This document shows positions 22,691 to 35,500 of a DNA stretch of 64,000 nt, piece by piece. Position numbers and translations under genes: made by a program. The number at the start of each line of letters is the position of its first letter. Within the stretch, counting starts at the first letter, position 1. Location: NCBI RefSeq assembly GCF_047663525.1, contig NC_092621.1, positions 9,335,001 through 9,399,000 on the forward strand, written 5' to 3'. The notes beneath the pieces were generated by a model. The model did not search any database. It saw nothing but the letters and a program-made list of their open reading frames with translations, and had not been told where the DNA came from. Origin of the DNA: Anas platyrhynchos. Its lineage: Eukaryota; Chordata; Aves; Anseriformes; Anatidae.

Positions 22691-23390
22691 ATGGAGCATT
22701 GTAAGTGCTCCTGACTACTGAGACGACAGTAAGAATGCCTGAGAAAGGGCGGACTCATACCTGGGTAAAAGCATCACGTAACACTGACACCTGACAGACT
22801 GCATTAACAAAGACATTAACAAAGCTAAAACTGTTGAAACTATCTATTGTAAACCTTTAATGTCTCCTTAGAACAATTCTTAATGAATTAATATGTATAA
22901 GGGATTAAATTACACAGAACTAGCGTGTTTCCAGGCAGCACTCCCTAGAAGTGGGAGAAAAAGAAGGGGGGGGGGGGAGGGTATTCAATCCCCAGCAGAA
23001 GAATCCTTAACAGTTAGTGATTTTATTGTTTTAGTTATTATTTATTTCTTATTTATTATAGGGTTCTATATACATGTATTTATAGAAATGACGTATTCTC
23101 AATGAATTAGTAATGGGATGGAGATAGGCTGTGAGAAGCCACCTCCTGCGCATGTTTGTGCCAGTCACTGCTTAGGGAAAGCCACCCTAAGGTGGTGAAC
23201 ATGGCCTCAGTCTCCAGGGCTCACCCACCTTGCTGCTGACCCCTTCCCTCTCGTGCACAGGTGTAACATTTCCTCATGGAGTATCAAGCACAGGCCAAGC
23301 GGGCAGTACGTACATCTCCCCTCCTGAGCCCGGCCACACAGTCTGTGCCGTGGCTGCACCCAGCGGAGACGAGGCAGGTTGTGTTTCAGG
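22613..23390. other. AT-rich intergenic DNA between the SPATA31-like fragment and DCTN3
   Basis: The stretch includes a G run (22967-22979) and an AT-rich part with repeated TATTTATT-like words (about 23015-23090). No coding frame of note and no recognised element. Confidence 0.5.
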
Positions 23391-23391
23391 G

Positions 23392-23397
23392 CTTTAT
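23392..23397 (-). terminator. DCTN3: DCTN3 poly(A) signal
   Basis: AATAAA on the minus strand (TTTATT on plus), about 310 bases beyond the DCTN3 stop codon. No earlier canonical signal is seen after the stop. Confidence 0.6.
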
Positions 23398-23708
23398 TAC
23401 GGTCCACAGGAACAGCAGGAAGGGATTTTTAAATATGTTACAACCCAAGATATAAGGAAGTGCAAGATCGACAAACAGTGGCGTATTACAGAACAGCAGG
23501 AGCGTGGCTTTCATTCAGGGTGATCGCAAGTTCAGCCGCAAGGCCAGGGTGCCCCCAAGAGCCTGCGGTGTCACTCGCAGCACATTCACAGAGCGGAAAG
23601 ATGCTGAGACAAGAGAGTGCAGGCTGTGCTGCAGCATCTCCTGAGTGACCCAAGGCCAGCAGAATCCCAAGGCCCCGGCTGCGGTTCTCTGCACTCCCGG
23701 CTCTGCCA

Positions 23709-26700
23709 TCACTCTGCCACAGGTTTCGCTTCCTTGGCTGCTTCCAGCTGCATCAGTATCTCATTCCACTGGACAAACTGCTTGGACAGAAGCAGGGTCT
23801 GGACAATGCTCTTAAGGAAAGAGGCGTGGAAACTTCAGGGAGGAAACCACAGAGTACAGCCCAAGAACCCCTTGCAGCCTGAGTGCACCATTACAATCCT
23901 GATTCTTTTGGAGACAAAAAAAATAAAAAAAGGGTGTGGGAAACCAGGGTGTACAAAACCTACTCAGACAAACTGACAAGGCCTGGAGCCACCACACAGT
24001 GCCACATGTTAATGGGAGTCCTGAACAACTTCTGAACACTGCACAGGCTGCATCTCAAAGGGCTTTCTACAGCACGACAAGGACACAAGCACCACCACAC
24101 CAGAAAGGGCACCGGCCATTAAACCTGGGGCTGGGGATTGCCTGCTTCCAACATCTGATGGGGCAAGGTGGGCCAGGAGACAGGCAGACAGTTCGGTTCT
24201 GTCAGGCCCAGAGCACCAGCAAGAAGGATACTGTTTTGTTGTAGTCTTCGAGGAGTGCCTTGACACCATCAGAAAACTGCTTGCACTGATCCTGCAAAGA
24301 AGAGAGCCTCAGCAAGTCAGCAGTAAATAAACTAAAAGACATCAGTCATTCCAGCCCCTGGCAGCACAGGGCCAATACTGGGACTAAAGGTCAGGCCCTG
24401 GCTGCTCAATGCTGCTGAAAGCATTTCAGCAGACGAGAGGAAGGTTACAAAGAAACAGCTGTATTTGGGAAGTGCCAAAGAAGCTGTGCTTGCCATCTAC
24501 CTTTTCTCAGCATTGTCAACTTGCCTCAGAATGAAAACCCACAGGGAAACACTGAAAGGAGGCATTGGGCGATGCCCAGGCTACTCATTGCCACCTCATG
24601 GAGTGCTCAAATGGGGAAGGAAAGGGCAAAGAGACAACGTGGTAGTATCAAAACCCCTCCAGAGACTGAAATACAGCACTTCTGTGTCCCACTGAAAGAG
24701 GGAACAGGAGTTGGTTAAAACCACTGCAATGTATTGCATTCAAGCCTTTGTTTTGAGTAGGCTTATTGTAGGCAAAGATTTTTTCCAATTCAGACTCAGT
24801 TACCAGAAATCCCGGCTAGCTCTGCCCCTGCAATGTGCTTAAACCTCTTTAAAACTGCAGCACAAATACCCTGGACAAATGAAAGTAAATGGTATAAACA
24901 GGCAATTCAGACAACTGCAGATACAGGGGCATCAGTGCAGTTACCAACACATGGTTCCTTCTCCCTGCTAGTCAAGGCTGCCTCAAGCACTCACGCTACC
25001 TGCTGCTGCATCTGGATCTGGGAGAGTCGCTGCAGTTTCGCTGCGTGGTCAGGAACCGCTGGAAGCACAGAACAGAAATCCATTTTGTTTGTTTTGCATC
25101 ACGTGGGGTAAGTTACCAAGACAAGGAGCATTCCTTCTCCAGGGACAAGTCACAGCAAAAGTCACAGCACAGGCAAAAGCCTGAGGGTGGCACGTGCAGC
25201 TCAAACTTGCGAAGGAACAGGCGTACCTTGGATGGAGGGACTGTCTAAGATGGGCTGGAGGTTCTTCACCTGCTCCAAGAGGTCTGCTCGGTAAGGAATG
25301 ACCTGCTCCTCTGACCAGGGAGAGACAAGAAGGAACATCAGGAAAAGCCAGAGCAGTGTCTTAGCCCCCACCTCACAGAGGGGCTTGTCTCACTCTGAAC
25401 TGATCATCAGCTGGGACAAACACTTGTGTTCCAGCTCCCCTGTTCCAGCTGACCCAGCTGTACAGAAAAGGGCTTTTTAATAATTTTATTTAGCCTTTTG
25501 TGACGCTCACCCCTGGATTCTCATACACAGTAACTTAAGTCAGGAGAATCTCCACCAAGTTTCATTCCCAGACTATACTAGAACAAGGCTGAACCAAGTT
25601 CTCTGGAAGCAAAATAGGACAACGCCAGAAGGTGTTTCATGTACATCTAAAACTCTGTCTTTTTGACAGGCCTCAGAATATGGGAAATAGAGTAAGGAAA
25701 ACTGTTCCAGCTCCAGTTTCTTTTCAACCTTTCATTAATTTATGGTTAAACCAATCAATGCTAAGATCGGAACTGATAAAACTACAGCATGGACATGCAC
25801 AAGGGAGCACTGAGGGTGACGGCTATCCTTGTATGTCACATTTCAGGTAGCTCTACAGAGGATATCCTTCCAAATGTTTATAACTAAGCAAAAAAAAATA
25901 ACTCCATCCCAATCAACCTTATTAAAATACAACTTTTGCAGTGCTAAAACCTATTCCTTCTCATGTCATGCTGTACCTGCCAAGATGAACTGCTGCTTCA
26001 TGGTGTCTGGAACAGACATCCTGTCAATGTACTGCGGGTCAAGGTATTTTATTACATCTTCGACTAGAAGAAAAAATATGTTTCAAGACAAGTAGGAGAG
26101 ATGTTATCACTTTGACAAGTGCACTTCCCTCTGGACTACAGAACAAACCTGCCCATTTAAGGTTGTTTTGTTCAGATTCAGGGATTTCTGCAACACTTGA
26201 AAACAGGTGACTCTAGAAGGCTACAACCGAGACCTTATGAACGAGTCAAACGAAATAACTGCTTTGTTACAGACACCTCCAACACTTACCTTTTCGTTTG
26301 GCCAATGACACTAGAGGTGAATGAAATCTGCCTCTTCCTAACCTTGAAATAAAACCAGAACTGCCATCCATCCTGATCCCTAAAGTCCTTTACAAATACA
26401 CGGGTTATATGTTCACACTCAACAGCCACCGCAAACTTGGACCACACCAACACTCCTGATGTTGCTTCTGCATTACCGAGCCATGAAACTCAGCCACAAG
26501 GAGGCTTTACGAGGCAAAGCACAGCTCTAGCGCCTGCAGCTGATGTTCCTTGGTTTGAGAATGCTCCTCAGATGCGGCCACAAGTGGTGGTACATGCTCC
26601 TCGCCACTCCCAGCATACACAAAAGGGACAGACACAAGGGCACAGCTAGCCTGAACACGCAAAAATCCCCTTTGAGAGCTGTATTTCAGGCAGAGCACAT

Positions 26701-27301
26701 AGCTGTGCACTGTTCAAGGCTGAAGGGGCCCGCTCCCCACCTCAGCAGCTCTGGGGAAGAGGCACAAACAGGACGACCCCCTGGTGGGTGACCTGCGGAC
26801 CAAGCAACAGCACAGAGGCACCGAGGGGGGGCTTTTGGGTTCCGAGGAGGGGATTTTGGGGTCTGAGGAGGGGATTTTGGGTTCCGAGGAGGGGATTTTG
26901 GGGTCTGAGGAGGGGATTTTGGGGTCCGAGGAGGGGATTTTGGGGTCACGGCGCGCCCCGCAAGCTGCCTCAGACCCCTCCCGGAGCACTCACTTTTCTT
27001 GAACAGGATCTTGACGCGCTCCCTCTTGCCGGCGATGTTGCTCAGCGCCACCTGCACCTTCACCAGCTCGTCGGCCACCTGCAGGGGCGCACAGGGAGGG
27101 GGCGGGCCCGTTACCTGCCGCCAGCGGCGGGCAGGGAGGCTGAGGGGTATGGGGGGGGAGGGGGGGTAATAAAAACAAAACCGGGGGTGACAGAGCAGGG
27201 CCCAGCACCTTCCGAGGCTCGCAGGCGCCGCCGCCGAGGCGCTGCTCCAGCTCCTCCAGCCGCCACCGCAGCCGCTCCAGCGCCACCGTCCCCGCCGCCA
27301 T
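23709..27301 (-). CDS. DCTN3: Dynactin subunit 3 (p22/p24)
   Basis: Seven exons, minus strand: 27209-27301, 26994-27078, 25977-26063, 25227-25310, 25000-25058, 24232-24291 and 23709-23798, all with GT-AG junctions. They give 185 residues (human 186). The protein is largely helical. Characteristic segments match human DCTN3: [47 protein letters not shown], and the C-terminal [18 protein letters not shown]3 lies in the shoulder/sidearm complex of dynactin with p150Glued and dynamitin, which adapts cytoplasmic dynein to cargo and spindle. The start is the first ATG in a GCCGCC context at the head of a CpG-rich region. Intron 2 carries a 21-bp G-rich minisatellite. ARID3C lies upstream in the same orientation, as in human. 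Confidence 0.97.
26823..26946 (+). repeat. 21-bp G-rich minisatellite in DCTN3 intron 2
   Basis: Six units of the form GGGGATTTTGGGGTCTGAGGA. Two variants (GGGTTCCG and GGGGTCTG) alternate over the first four units, implying growth by a 42-bp double unit. Because 21 is a multiple of three, frames on both strands stay open through it, but it lies between DCTN3 exons 2 and 3 and is not coding. Confidence 0.9.
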
Positions 27302-27420
27302 CTTCTCGGCCTTCTCTTCCGCTTTCTGGCACGTCCGCTTCCGGCCCGGTTGCCATGGCGGCGCGTTGCTAGGGGGATGCCGTTGCCATGGCAACGGGCG
27401 GGCCTTAATGGCGGCCTTAT
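27302..27420 (-). promoter_or_regulatory. DCTN3 promoter with palindromic RFX X-box and ETS site
   Basis: A CpG-rich promoter without a TATA box. The 16-bp perfect palindrome CGTTGCCATGGCAACG at 27381-27396 contains a full RFX-type X-box (GTTGCC AT GGCAAC), 80 bases upstream of the ATG. An additional half-site (GGTTGCCATGG) is near 27348-27358. A CCGGAAGC ETS-type site (minus strand) is at 27337-27344. RFX factors drive ciliary and some housekeeping genes; its use here is inferred from the motif alone. Confidence 0.6.
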
Positions 27421-29063
27421 GGCGGGGGATAGGGATGGAGGGGGGGGGGGGAGCTTTGGGGTTTTGGGGGCTCGCAGCCCCCCCGCGGGCGGCCGGCGCC
27501 GCTCGATGCTGATTTGCACTGCAGAGGGAGGCTCTGCCTTCAAGGGAGGTCGATAGCTGCCTCCTTGCTGCGGGCGAGAGGCGAGAGGCGGCGTGGAAGG
27601 GGGGGAAGATGGGGCTTTGAAGGGCGAGGGGCTGCCGCAGAGCCTCCCCGGCCCCCCATCGCCCTCAGCTTCCCGATATCGACCCACAGGGCCGGTATAA
27701 CGGCGGCTGCTGGCACTCACAGTTATTGGGGTCCCTCACAGGGATGGGATGAGTTCATGGCAGCTGCCACAGCCCAGACACCTTCTGGGGTCAAGGGGAG
27801 AAGCCTGGGGGCCCCCGCAGCACCCTGAGGTGTGCCCCGCTGGGAGACCACAATTGGCATCATTTAATGCCAGGCTGGGCTCCCAGCTCAAACCCCTGTG
27901 CTAACAGTGATGCCTCATCAGCTGGATGGCTTTGGGGACCTTCCCGTGCCCCTTGCTGAGAGCAAAACCCGCTGTGCCCCGAGAAACCTTGGTCCTTCTA
28001 CATGTGCTCCTACAGGGAGCATCTGTACGGGGCCACCAGGCTGTAGGGGGAAGCTGTGGGATGGCCCCAGCAGCGCTGTGACCCCAAAATCTCCTTGGAG
28101 GAGCAGGCTGAGGCCCCGTGCGCTCTGCCTTTCTTCCCAGGGATCGATAGCTGGGCTGTGGGAGAGGCATCTTCAGAGGGAAGAGCTGCGCTTTGTTCCA
28201 CAAAGGCGACAATTAGAAGCGGCCTCGTTAGCAGGAGTGCCTGGGGGCTGCAGCAGGGGCCGGGGGCTGTGCACGCAGCGCTGGGCTGTGTTTAGAGGGG
28301 ACCGCCACTCCTGCAGCCTGTGCAGCAGGGCAGGTGGTGTGCAGGAATGCCCAAATCCCCGTGCTACAGGGTCACCGATAACCCACCCCAAAAGGGGGAA
28401 GAATTCAGGTGTTCCTGGGGCTTGGGCACTGGGGTTATGGGGTCACAGGATGAGCCTGAAGCCACTGCACTGGCTTTGTGCAGCCCAGCATGGTGTGCAG
28501 CGAATCTGTCCCCACTGCCGGGGACTCAGAGGAGGGCTCCATCCCCATCCCCATCTCGGTGGTGGCACAGCGATGCCACGGCCACCTGCCTGCAGCCCGC
28601 TGCCGAGGCCGGATCCAGCGCTCCTCCTGCCAGCCCGGCTCCATCCTCGCACCCCTCCATCTCCTCCCTCCCGCTCAATTACAGTCCCTGCGGGACGCGG
28701 GGAGCGGGCATCGATCCGGGCTGGTTACTCAGGTGACAGCAGCTGTGTCCCCGAGCCCCCCGGGGAGCGTGGCTTCGCACATCGCCCCCTGAGCTGCGTA
28801 ACGAGGGGGGACGCGGGACCAACTGCGCCCTCCCGGCCCCCTGGGGCCCTGGCGCTCGATGTGCACCGTGGCCGGTGCTGCCCGGCAGTGACAGGGGACG
28901 TGAAACCCCAATTAATGCTGCATCGATCCCACTCTCATCCCCTCAGCGGGCTGCAGGAGCTGTGTGCTGGGCTGAGCCGTGTCACACCCACACAACCCTG
29001 ACATCCGCACCCCACGGGCACCGTGTCGCCCTCATCCCCGGCTCGGTCCTGTCGTTCAGTTCC
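27421..29063. other. Intergenic DNA between DCTN3 and ARID3C, no gene recognised
   Basis: A CpG-rich shore near 27420-27560, then GC-rich sequence. A 367-codon frame at 27898-29001 (plus) has no recognisable domain and overlaps open frames on the other strand. It is judged not to be a gene. Confidence 0.55.
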
Positions 29064-29069
29064 TTTAAT
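29064..29069 (-). terminator. ARID3C: Candidate ARID3C poly(A) signal (ATTAAA)
   Basis: The minus strand reads ATTAAA, the commonest variant signal, about 1.0 kb past the ARID3C stop. No canonical AATAAA on the minus strand was noticed between it and the stop, so the 3' UTR would be about 1 kb. Confidence 0.4.
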
Positions 29070-29519
29070 AGTTACACAGAGCCGCGCTGCCGCGGGGTGG
29101 GGGCACCGATCCCCGGCCCCCGCTGAGGTAGAGGTGAGCGTCGCCCCGCGCTCGCCTGCTTTGGCACCCAAGGGTGCGGGCGGGTGGAGGAGGTGCCCAC
29201 CCCCCCGCCCCAACGAGGTAGTTTGGAGCCCCCCCCTCCCCCCAATCCCACTGCCCCCCACCCTCTAATTCCCTTGGGGACCCCAGCATCTGGGTGGGCT
29301 TTGGTTGGGGGCACTGCTGGGCCTCCCCACCCTGCCCTCCAGCAAACCCCTCCCAGTGTGTAAGCCCCCCCATATCCCCATCCGAATAGTCCCCCCTCCC
29401 CCCCCACCAGTCCCACCAGTTTCCCCAGTATTTGTCCTCCAGTGTGATCCCACACACACCCGAGGGGTGATCCTGGGGTGGCACAGAGCAGGGGCAGGGT
29501 GGGGGGGGGTGCAAATAAA

Positions 29520-29800
29520 GGGTCTGCAGTGATTGCAGTGAGTGTGCACACGGGTGTAGGGTGTGTGTAGGGGACACGGTGTGATGTGTGGGGTGGGGGC
29601 AGTGTGGGGGGGATGCAGTGTGTGCATTGCCAGCGTGTACAGGGAACACAGCATGCAATGAAGTGTGTGTAGGGTGTACAGGGGATGCCACATGTGCCAA
29701 TGTGGGGGGGACAGCGTGTGCTTCGAGGTGAGTATGGGGGCTGCAGAGTGCATTGAGGCGTGTACGGGGGATGTGGTGAGTGCATCGAGGTGCCCAGAGG
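29520..29800 (+). repeat. GT-rich imperfect repeat in the ARID3C 3' region
   Basis: Degenerate repeats around GTGTGTAGGG and GGGGGATGCAGTGTGTG with G runs. Non-coding, in the probable 3' UTR of ARID3C (minus strand). Confidence 0.6.
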
Positions 29801-30089
29801 GGCTGCAGAGTGCAGGGGAGCCCAGGCCAGCAGGAGCTGTTTGGGGGGGGGGAGGGGGTCACAGAAGGCGTATTTTGGGGGTGCATGCGGGTAGGGGGCC
29901 CCACATGTGGGGGTGAGGGACAAAAGGGCCCCGTGGGTGCTCATGGCTTTGCACGGCCACAGCCCTGCTCAGCACCAAGAGACACCCAATATCCCCAAAC
30001 TCCTCTGGGCAAATCCCTGCCCCACGGCTGGGGGCACAGACCCCCCACCCCCTCTCCAGGGACCCCGTGTGCTTCGGGGAGCGTCGCCC

Positions 30090-32532
30090 CTACGGCTTGG
30101 CGCTGGCAGGAGTGTGGCTGTGCGAGGGGGCCGGTGGCGGCGGGTTCGGGGTGGCCGTGGGGTTCAGCCGGCTCTGGGTGCTCCCTCCACCGGGGGCCGG
30201 CGGGGCTGCGGGCCGGCGGGCAAACAGGACGCCTGGGGAGGGAGAGAAATGGGGTTAGGGACCGGCACCCCCGGGGGCTTCAAACCCCACTGCCCTCGGT
30301 GTCTCCCCCGGCCCTGTGCTGCTACCCATCCCCTTGTCGCCTTACACAGCCCACTGAGGTGGCCCGGGACCCTGTGGCTGGTGGGCTCGCGTGCTGCTGA
30401 GCCCTGACCTTTCTGGCTCGTTAAATATTTATCTGCTGGAGGAAAAGCTGTCTGCTTTAACTGGGGGAGCTTTTAGCTCCTCTCAGCCCAAGTCTGTCCG
30501 TCTGCTGTCTGTCTGTCCCACACTTTGGCCATTCACTGCCAGCCCCTCCTGGGGGACAGCTGCTGGCCTGGCTGCCCTCCTCCTTTTCCTGCCTCCTCTC
30601 CCCGGGCCCTGCCACTTCATTACGATGGATTTTATAGTAAAGACATCAGATTGAAGGAAGGACTTGCTGGCCAGGCAGTGGCTATAAGTTATTGGATTTC
30701 CCGGCCGCAATTACACGGGGCAAGCGGCCCTTCTATTTACCTGTGTAGACAACTCCATTTATTTCTATTGACATGTTGATACTGCTAATGCCGTTGGTGG
30801 ACAGGTTCAATGCGGTCTCCTGTCTGTCATCTGGGGGAAGGAAATACCAATATGAGCACCAGAAGAAACAGAAGCGACCTGCCGGAGGGAGCCACGGGGC
30901 CCCGTCCTCCCCGGGCAGCCGTGTTCCCCCCCCTAAGGGTGGCAGGGTAGGGGGCTGCAGGGCGCTACCTCGGTTGGAGACCTTGATGTTCATGGGGAAC
31001 TGCGAGGCCACGGCCAGGAGGTTGTGCTGCAGAGCCTGCTGCATCAGCCGCTGCTGCTCCTCCGCCGTCAGGGCCACCTTCTTCTCCGGGGGCTCCCCCG
31101 TCTCCAGCTTCTCCCGCAGCTGCTCCAGCACCGCCGCCTGCGAGGCTGCTGCTGCTGCCTGTGCCGCGGCGAGGTGGTGTCCTGCCAGCCCCACCGGGAT
31201 GGCGATGCGCCCCGGCACCGCCGGCACAGCGCCGTCCTCTGCAACCACGGGGAGAGCTCAGCCAGACCCCATCCTCACCACCCCACCTCGCCATCCCCGC
31301 GCCATGCAGGGTGGGCAGAGAAGGGGCTGCCAGCTACATCGGGGCTTGGACCCAGCTCCACAGCCATCCCCTCTCACCCCAGAGGGGACCAAAAGAACAA
31401 AATCGTTCTTTTTTTCCCCACCTGGGAGAAGGAGCATCCCCCGTTGGGATGCCCGAGGCAGGGCAGCCGTGGTCCTCACCCACCTTTCTTCACGCCGTGC
31501 GCTTGGCCCATCTGGCCGCAGCTGTGTGTGGAGATGCTGAGGGCCGGCAGGGGCATTTTTGGGGAGCCCAGCAGGGTCGGGGTGCCAGCGGGCGAGTAGT
31601 TGAAGAGCGCGGCGCCGAATGTCTGCCTCCGTCCCTCCCGCCGGTTGCTGTCGATGGCAGCCTGCAGCTCCCCGGGCGAGCTGAGCGCCCTCTTCTCGCA
31701 TTCGTAGGGGTACAGGTACTTCATGTATCTGCGTGGGGAAGGCAGCCGGGATCACAGCCAGCACCGAGCACCTCCCAGACAGCCCCAAAACCAGCAGGGA
31801 CCGGGCTGGGGACAGCACCCAGGCACGGTGGGAGCCCTCTGTCCCCCCTTGGGGGACACCCTGGGTGCTCACTGCGTGCGGAGGGTGAAGGCAGCGCTGG
31901 TGATGGAGGTAGGTAGGTTGAGGCCCTTGGTGATCTCCCGCCAGATCTTCTTGTTGATGACTTCCACCAGCCCGCCCTTGTCCGTCACCAGCCGGTACAG
32001 CGTGTAGAGGTCCAGCACTTGCTTGGCCATGATGGGGATGCGGTTCACGGGCGTCCCTTCGGGCCGGGCGAGTTGGGAGAGAGAAGGGTGAGGGGTGAGC
32101 CCACGGGGACCCTCACCCTCTGGGGACACGGCCCCCGCCTTGTCCCCACAGCCACCGCAGGCACTGGCTGTCCCCAGAGCTGTCAGAGCCCCCTCCCCAC
32201 TTCCCCAGCACCCCAGATAGCCCCGTCGTGCCTGGGGGCAGTGCTTCAGGCAGGCAGGCAGGGCTGCAGCAGGGCAGAGGAGGGATGAGCATCCCGTCCC
32301 GTCTCCTCCTGTCCCACCCCGCCCCGTATTTATTCCCTGCCGGGGTGCGGGTGGTATCGGAAACCCATCCATTTTGCCAGGGGAGGCTGTCACGGCCGCG
32401 CTTCGCCCCTCAAACGAAGCCGTCACTCACCGCCGTCCTCCAGCATCCCTAATTTATGGCCCCGATATTGGCTCGGCTTCTTCGCATAAGCCTGAAAAAT
32501 GAGCTCTTTTTATTCCTTTACTGAGTTCATTT

Positions 32533-32579
<47 letters not shown>

Positions 32580-35500
32580 CTGTGTTGTTTGCTAGATCAG
32601 AAAGGGGGAGAGGAGTTTTTCCTCCTGGGAAGAAAGCAGAGATATCGACTTGATATCTGCCGGCGGTCCCTCACCAGCCCTGCTCAGCACCAGCCCCATC
32701 GCTCCGATTCGGGGGTCTCCCCATCACCCCCAAAGCTGCGAACGAGTTTGTGGGTCCCAGAGCCAGATCGATGCCCTCCGGACTTCTTCTCTCCCCCCTC
32801 CCTGGCCGCGGTGGCTAATGAAAGCTGCTGGCAATTAATCTCGTGGCCGCACGGAGCGGGCGGCCGGTGCCCGTCCCGCTGACAAAGGGACCTGTCTGCA
32901 TCCCGCAGAGTGATGGCCCCGGCAGCGGCCGGGGTGCGCGGCACAAAAGCCCATGGAGGTGGCGGGGCCATTGTGCCGCTGCAATTAGCTCCGGGATTGA
33001 TTAATGATGCCACGTTATCGGCAGGGCCCTTGGCTCGGCGTGGGGACGGGGAGGGTGCAAACGCGGGGGGATGCGCAGCCCCTTCCTAGGGCTCGCCACC
33101 CATCCCTCACCTGCTGCCACCCTGGGGACGCAGTCCCCTGCCCGTGCGCCCCTGGGTGCCACAGGGGCACCCACAGCGGCTCTCGGCAGCACCCAGCTCT
33201 GGGGGTGCCCCCTTGCCCATCCCTGGAGCTGCAGCACCCAGCTCCACTCGCTGTACCCCCCCTGGGGTCACCCTGAGATGTCACCTGGCCTGGGGAGGGG
33301 ACAGGAGCGGGACTGGGGAGCACCAGGCTCCCTCCTTCCTCCCCGCACCACCAGGCAGCTCGCTTAATTAGCCCCGGCCCCAATGGTGAGGGAGTTAATT
33401 AGCTCTGGAGAGAGAGATAATGAAGCCGCTGAGCAGCCCATGAATCTTGTGGCCCCGATGGATGCTGAGGGGGGGAGATGAGGGTCGGGCAGTGCCAGTG
33501 CTCCCCTGGCTCCCCCCAACCTGCCCCACAGCTGGGGGGCACCCACAGCCCACAGGGCAGCACGCAGACCCCATCCACCTCCAGCCACGCTCTGCTGGGA
33601 GCCCCACGGCCACGGCAGCCCCGCAGGGCACGAGTTTGTGGGGTCTCAGCCCCCCAAAAGCCGGGTGCTGCTGCCCCGCGGGTGGGCACCCACCCTCACC
33701 GACACTCCCAAAAGCAGGCTCGGGGCCGACCGCCCCTTCCCAGCCGCCCTCGCCCCACACACAGCCAGCTCCAGCCCCCCTCCGCAAGCCTTCCCCCGTT
33801 AATTAGCTCGGCATTAACCTCTGCCTGGGGTTTACTGGCTATCGAGCGGCGTGTTCATTAATCCACACACCGGCAAAAGGCTCTAATTAATACAGCCGGC
33901 CGCGCGCCCGCGCTCGGCAACTTTTAATTGTCGCGGGCCCGGATGGGGAGGGCGAAGGTTAAAGCATTTATCGAGTCCCCGGGAGCTGGCTCGTCCCCGT
34001 GCCGATAGCAAAGATTTCCGATGGGGCTGGGTGGGCTGGAGGGCTCTTAACCCCTGGGACCCCGCGCTGCTCCTGCAGCCCCCTGGCAGCGCTCGGGTTT
34101 GGCTCTGAGCACCCAAAAATTGGCATCGCTAACGGGGGTTGCTCATGGGCACCGCTAACAGGCATTGTTAATTGGCATTGCCACCAGGCATCGCTGTAAG
34201 GCACTGCAAGCGGGCATCCCCGCTGGGTGACACTGCTGGGCATGGCTAATGGGTGTAATTAAGGGGTTTTGCTAACGGACTTCGCCAAAGGGCTCTGCTG
34301 CAGCCCTACTGCGCCTCTCCGGTGGGCACTGCTGGTGGGCATCAGCACGGGGCACCGCCACCAGCCCAAATTCGGGGTCCCAGCCCCTCTGGCTGGCAGC
34401 ACCCTGTGTGTAAGCGTGGATTTGAGGGATGTGGGGTGCAGGGTGCAGGAGATGTGGGGCATGGAGGCAGAGCTGAGCCCCACGTGTGTGCCAGTGGCCA
34501 GCTCGGCCAGCCTCGTGGGGTGCAGCTCGCAGGGACGAGCCCCAAACCGGCAGCTGGGGGGCACCCACCCGAGCCACCCACCTTTACCTCTCTTCTGCAT
34601 GAAGCTGAAGAGGTCGTCCAGGAACTCCTTGCGTTTTGGGTCCTCATCCAGTTCGTAGAGCTGGGGAAGGAAAGGTGTCAGCACCGCCGGCACGTAGGCA
34701 GGGAGATGGCAGGGGACAGTGCCGGGGATGTGGACCCTGCTGGCACCGGCACCTGGCATCACCCCTTTAACCCCCCCCGGCTCTCCCCAAAATGATTCCC
34801 CGACACATCCCCGGGCTCGGGTCTGCCGTGGGCTCCCCACCCTGGCTGCCTCCGTGCCTCAGTTTCCCTGCCCTGGGGGCACAGAGCCCCGTGGCAGGGC
34901 AGGATGCGGCCGCGCCGCGCTCGCAGCCAGGGCTCGGCTGATTCCAGCACAGCGCCTCGGTGACCATGACAAATTGGAGACCGCCAGATCGATGGCCCAG
35001 CAGTAAAAGTCAGAGCACATGAAGGAAAAATTAGCACCAATCGAAGGCGCTATAGACACCGATTCCTCCCAGCGAGCCCGGCAAGAATTTAAAGCCATTG
35101 AAAAGAAACAAAACTCAGCAGTCCAGAATGGATTTCCAAAACATATACAAAGAAATGCAAGCTGGAAAACAAAGTCAGGCACAAAATAGAGTCGTTTAAA
35201 AAACAATTGTGCTGGGAAAGGCCGTTAAAAACCAATAGGCAGGGAGGCCCCCCCTCCAGACGGCACATAATTCACGGGCAGATAAAGGGAGATGTGAGGA
35301 TGTGGGGGTGCGGGGACACAGGGATGTGGGGATGGGGAGGTGAGGGCATGAGGACAAGAGGACACAGGGACATGGGGACAAGAGGACACAGGGATGTGAG
35401 GACATGGGGACGTGAGAAGATGGGGATGTGAGGATGTGGGGATGTGGGACGTGACTCTGCTCTCTGTTCCCATCGCTGGGCAGACACTTGTGCACAGCCC

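Noticed and set aside
27898-29001. 367-codon open frame on plus strand between DCTN3 and ARID3C
   Set aside because: No recognisable domain, Pro/Gly/Arg-rich composition as expected of GC-rich non-coding DNA, competing frames on both strands and no splice or promoter logic.
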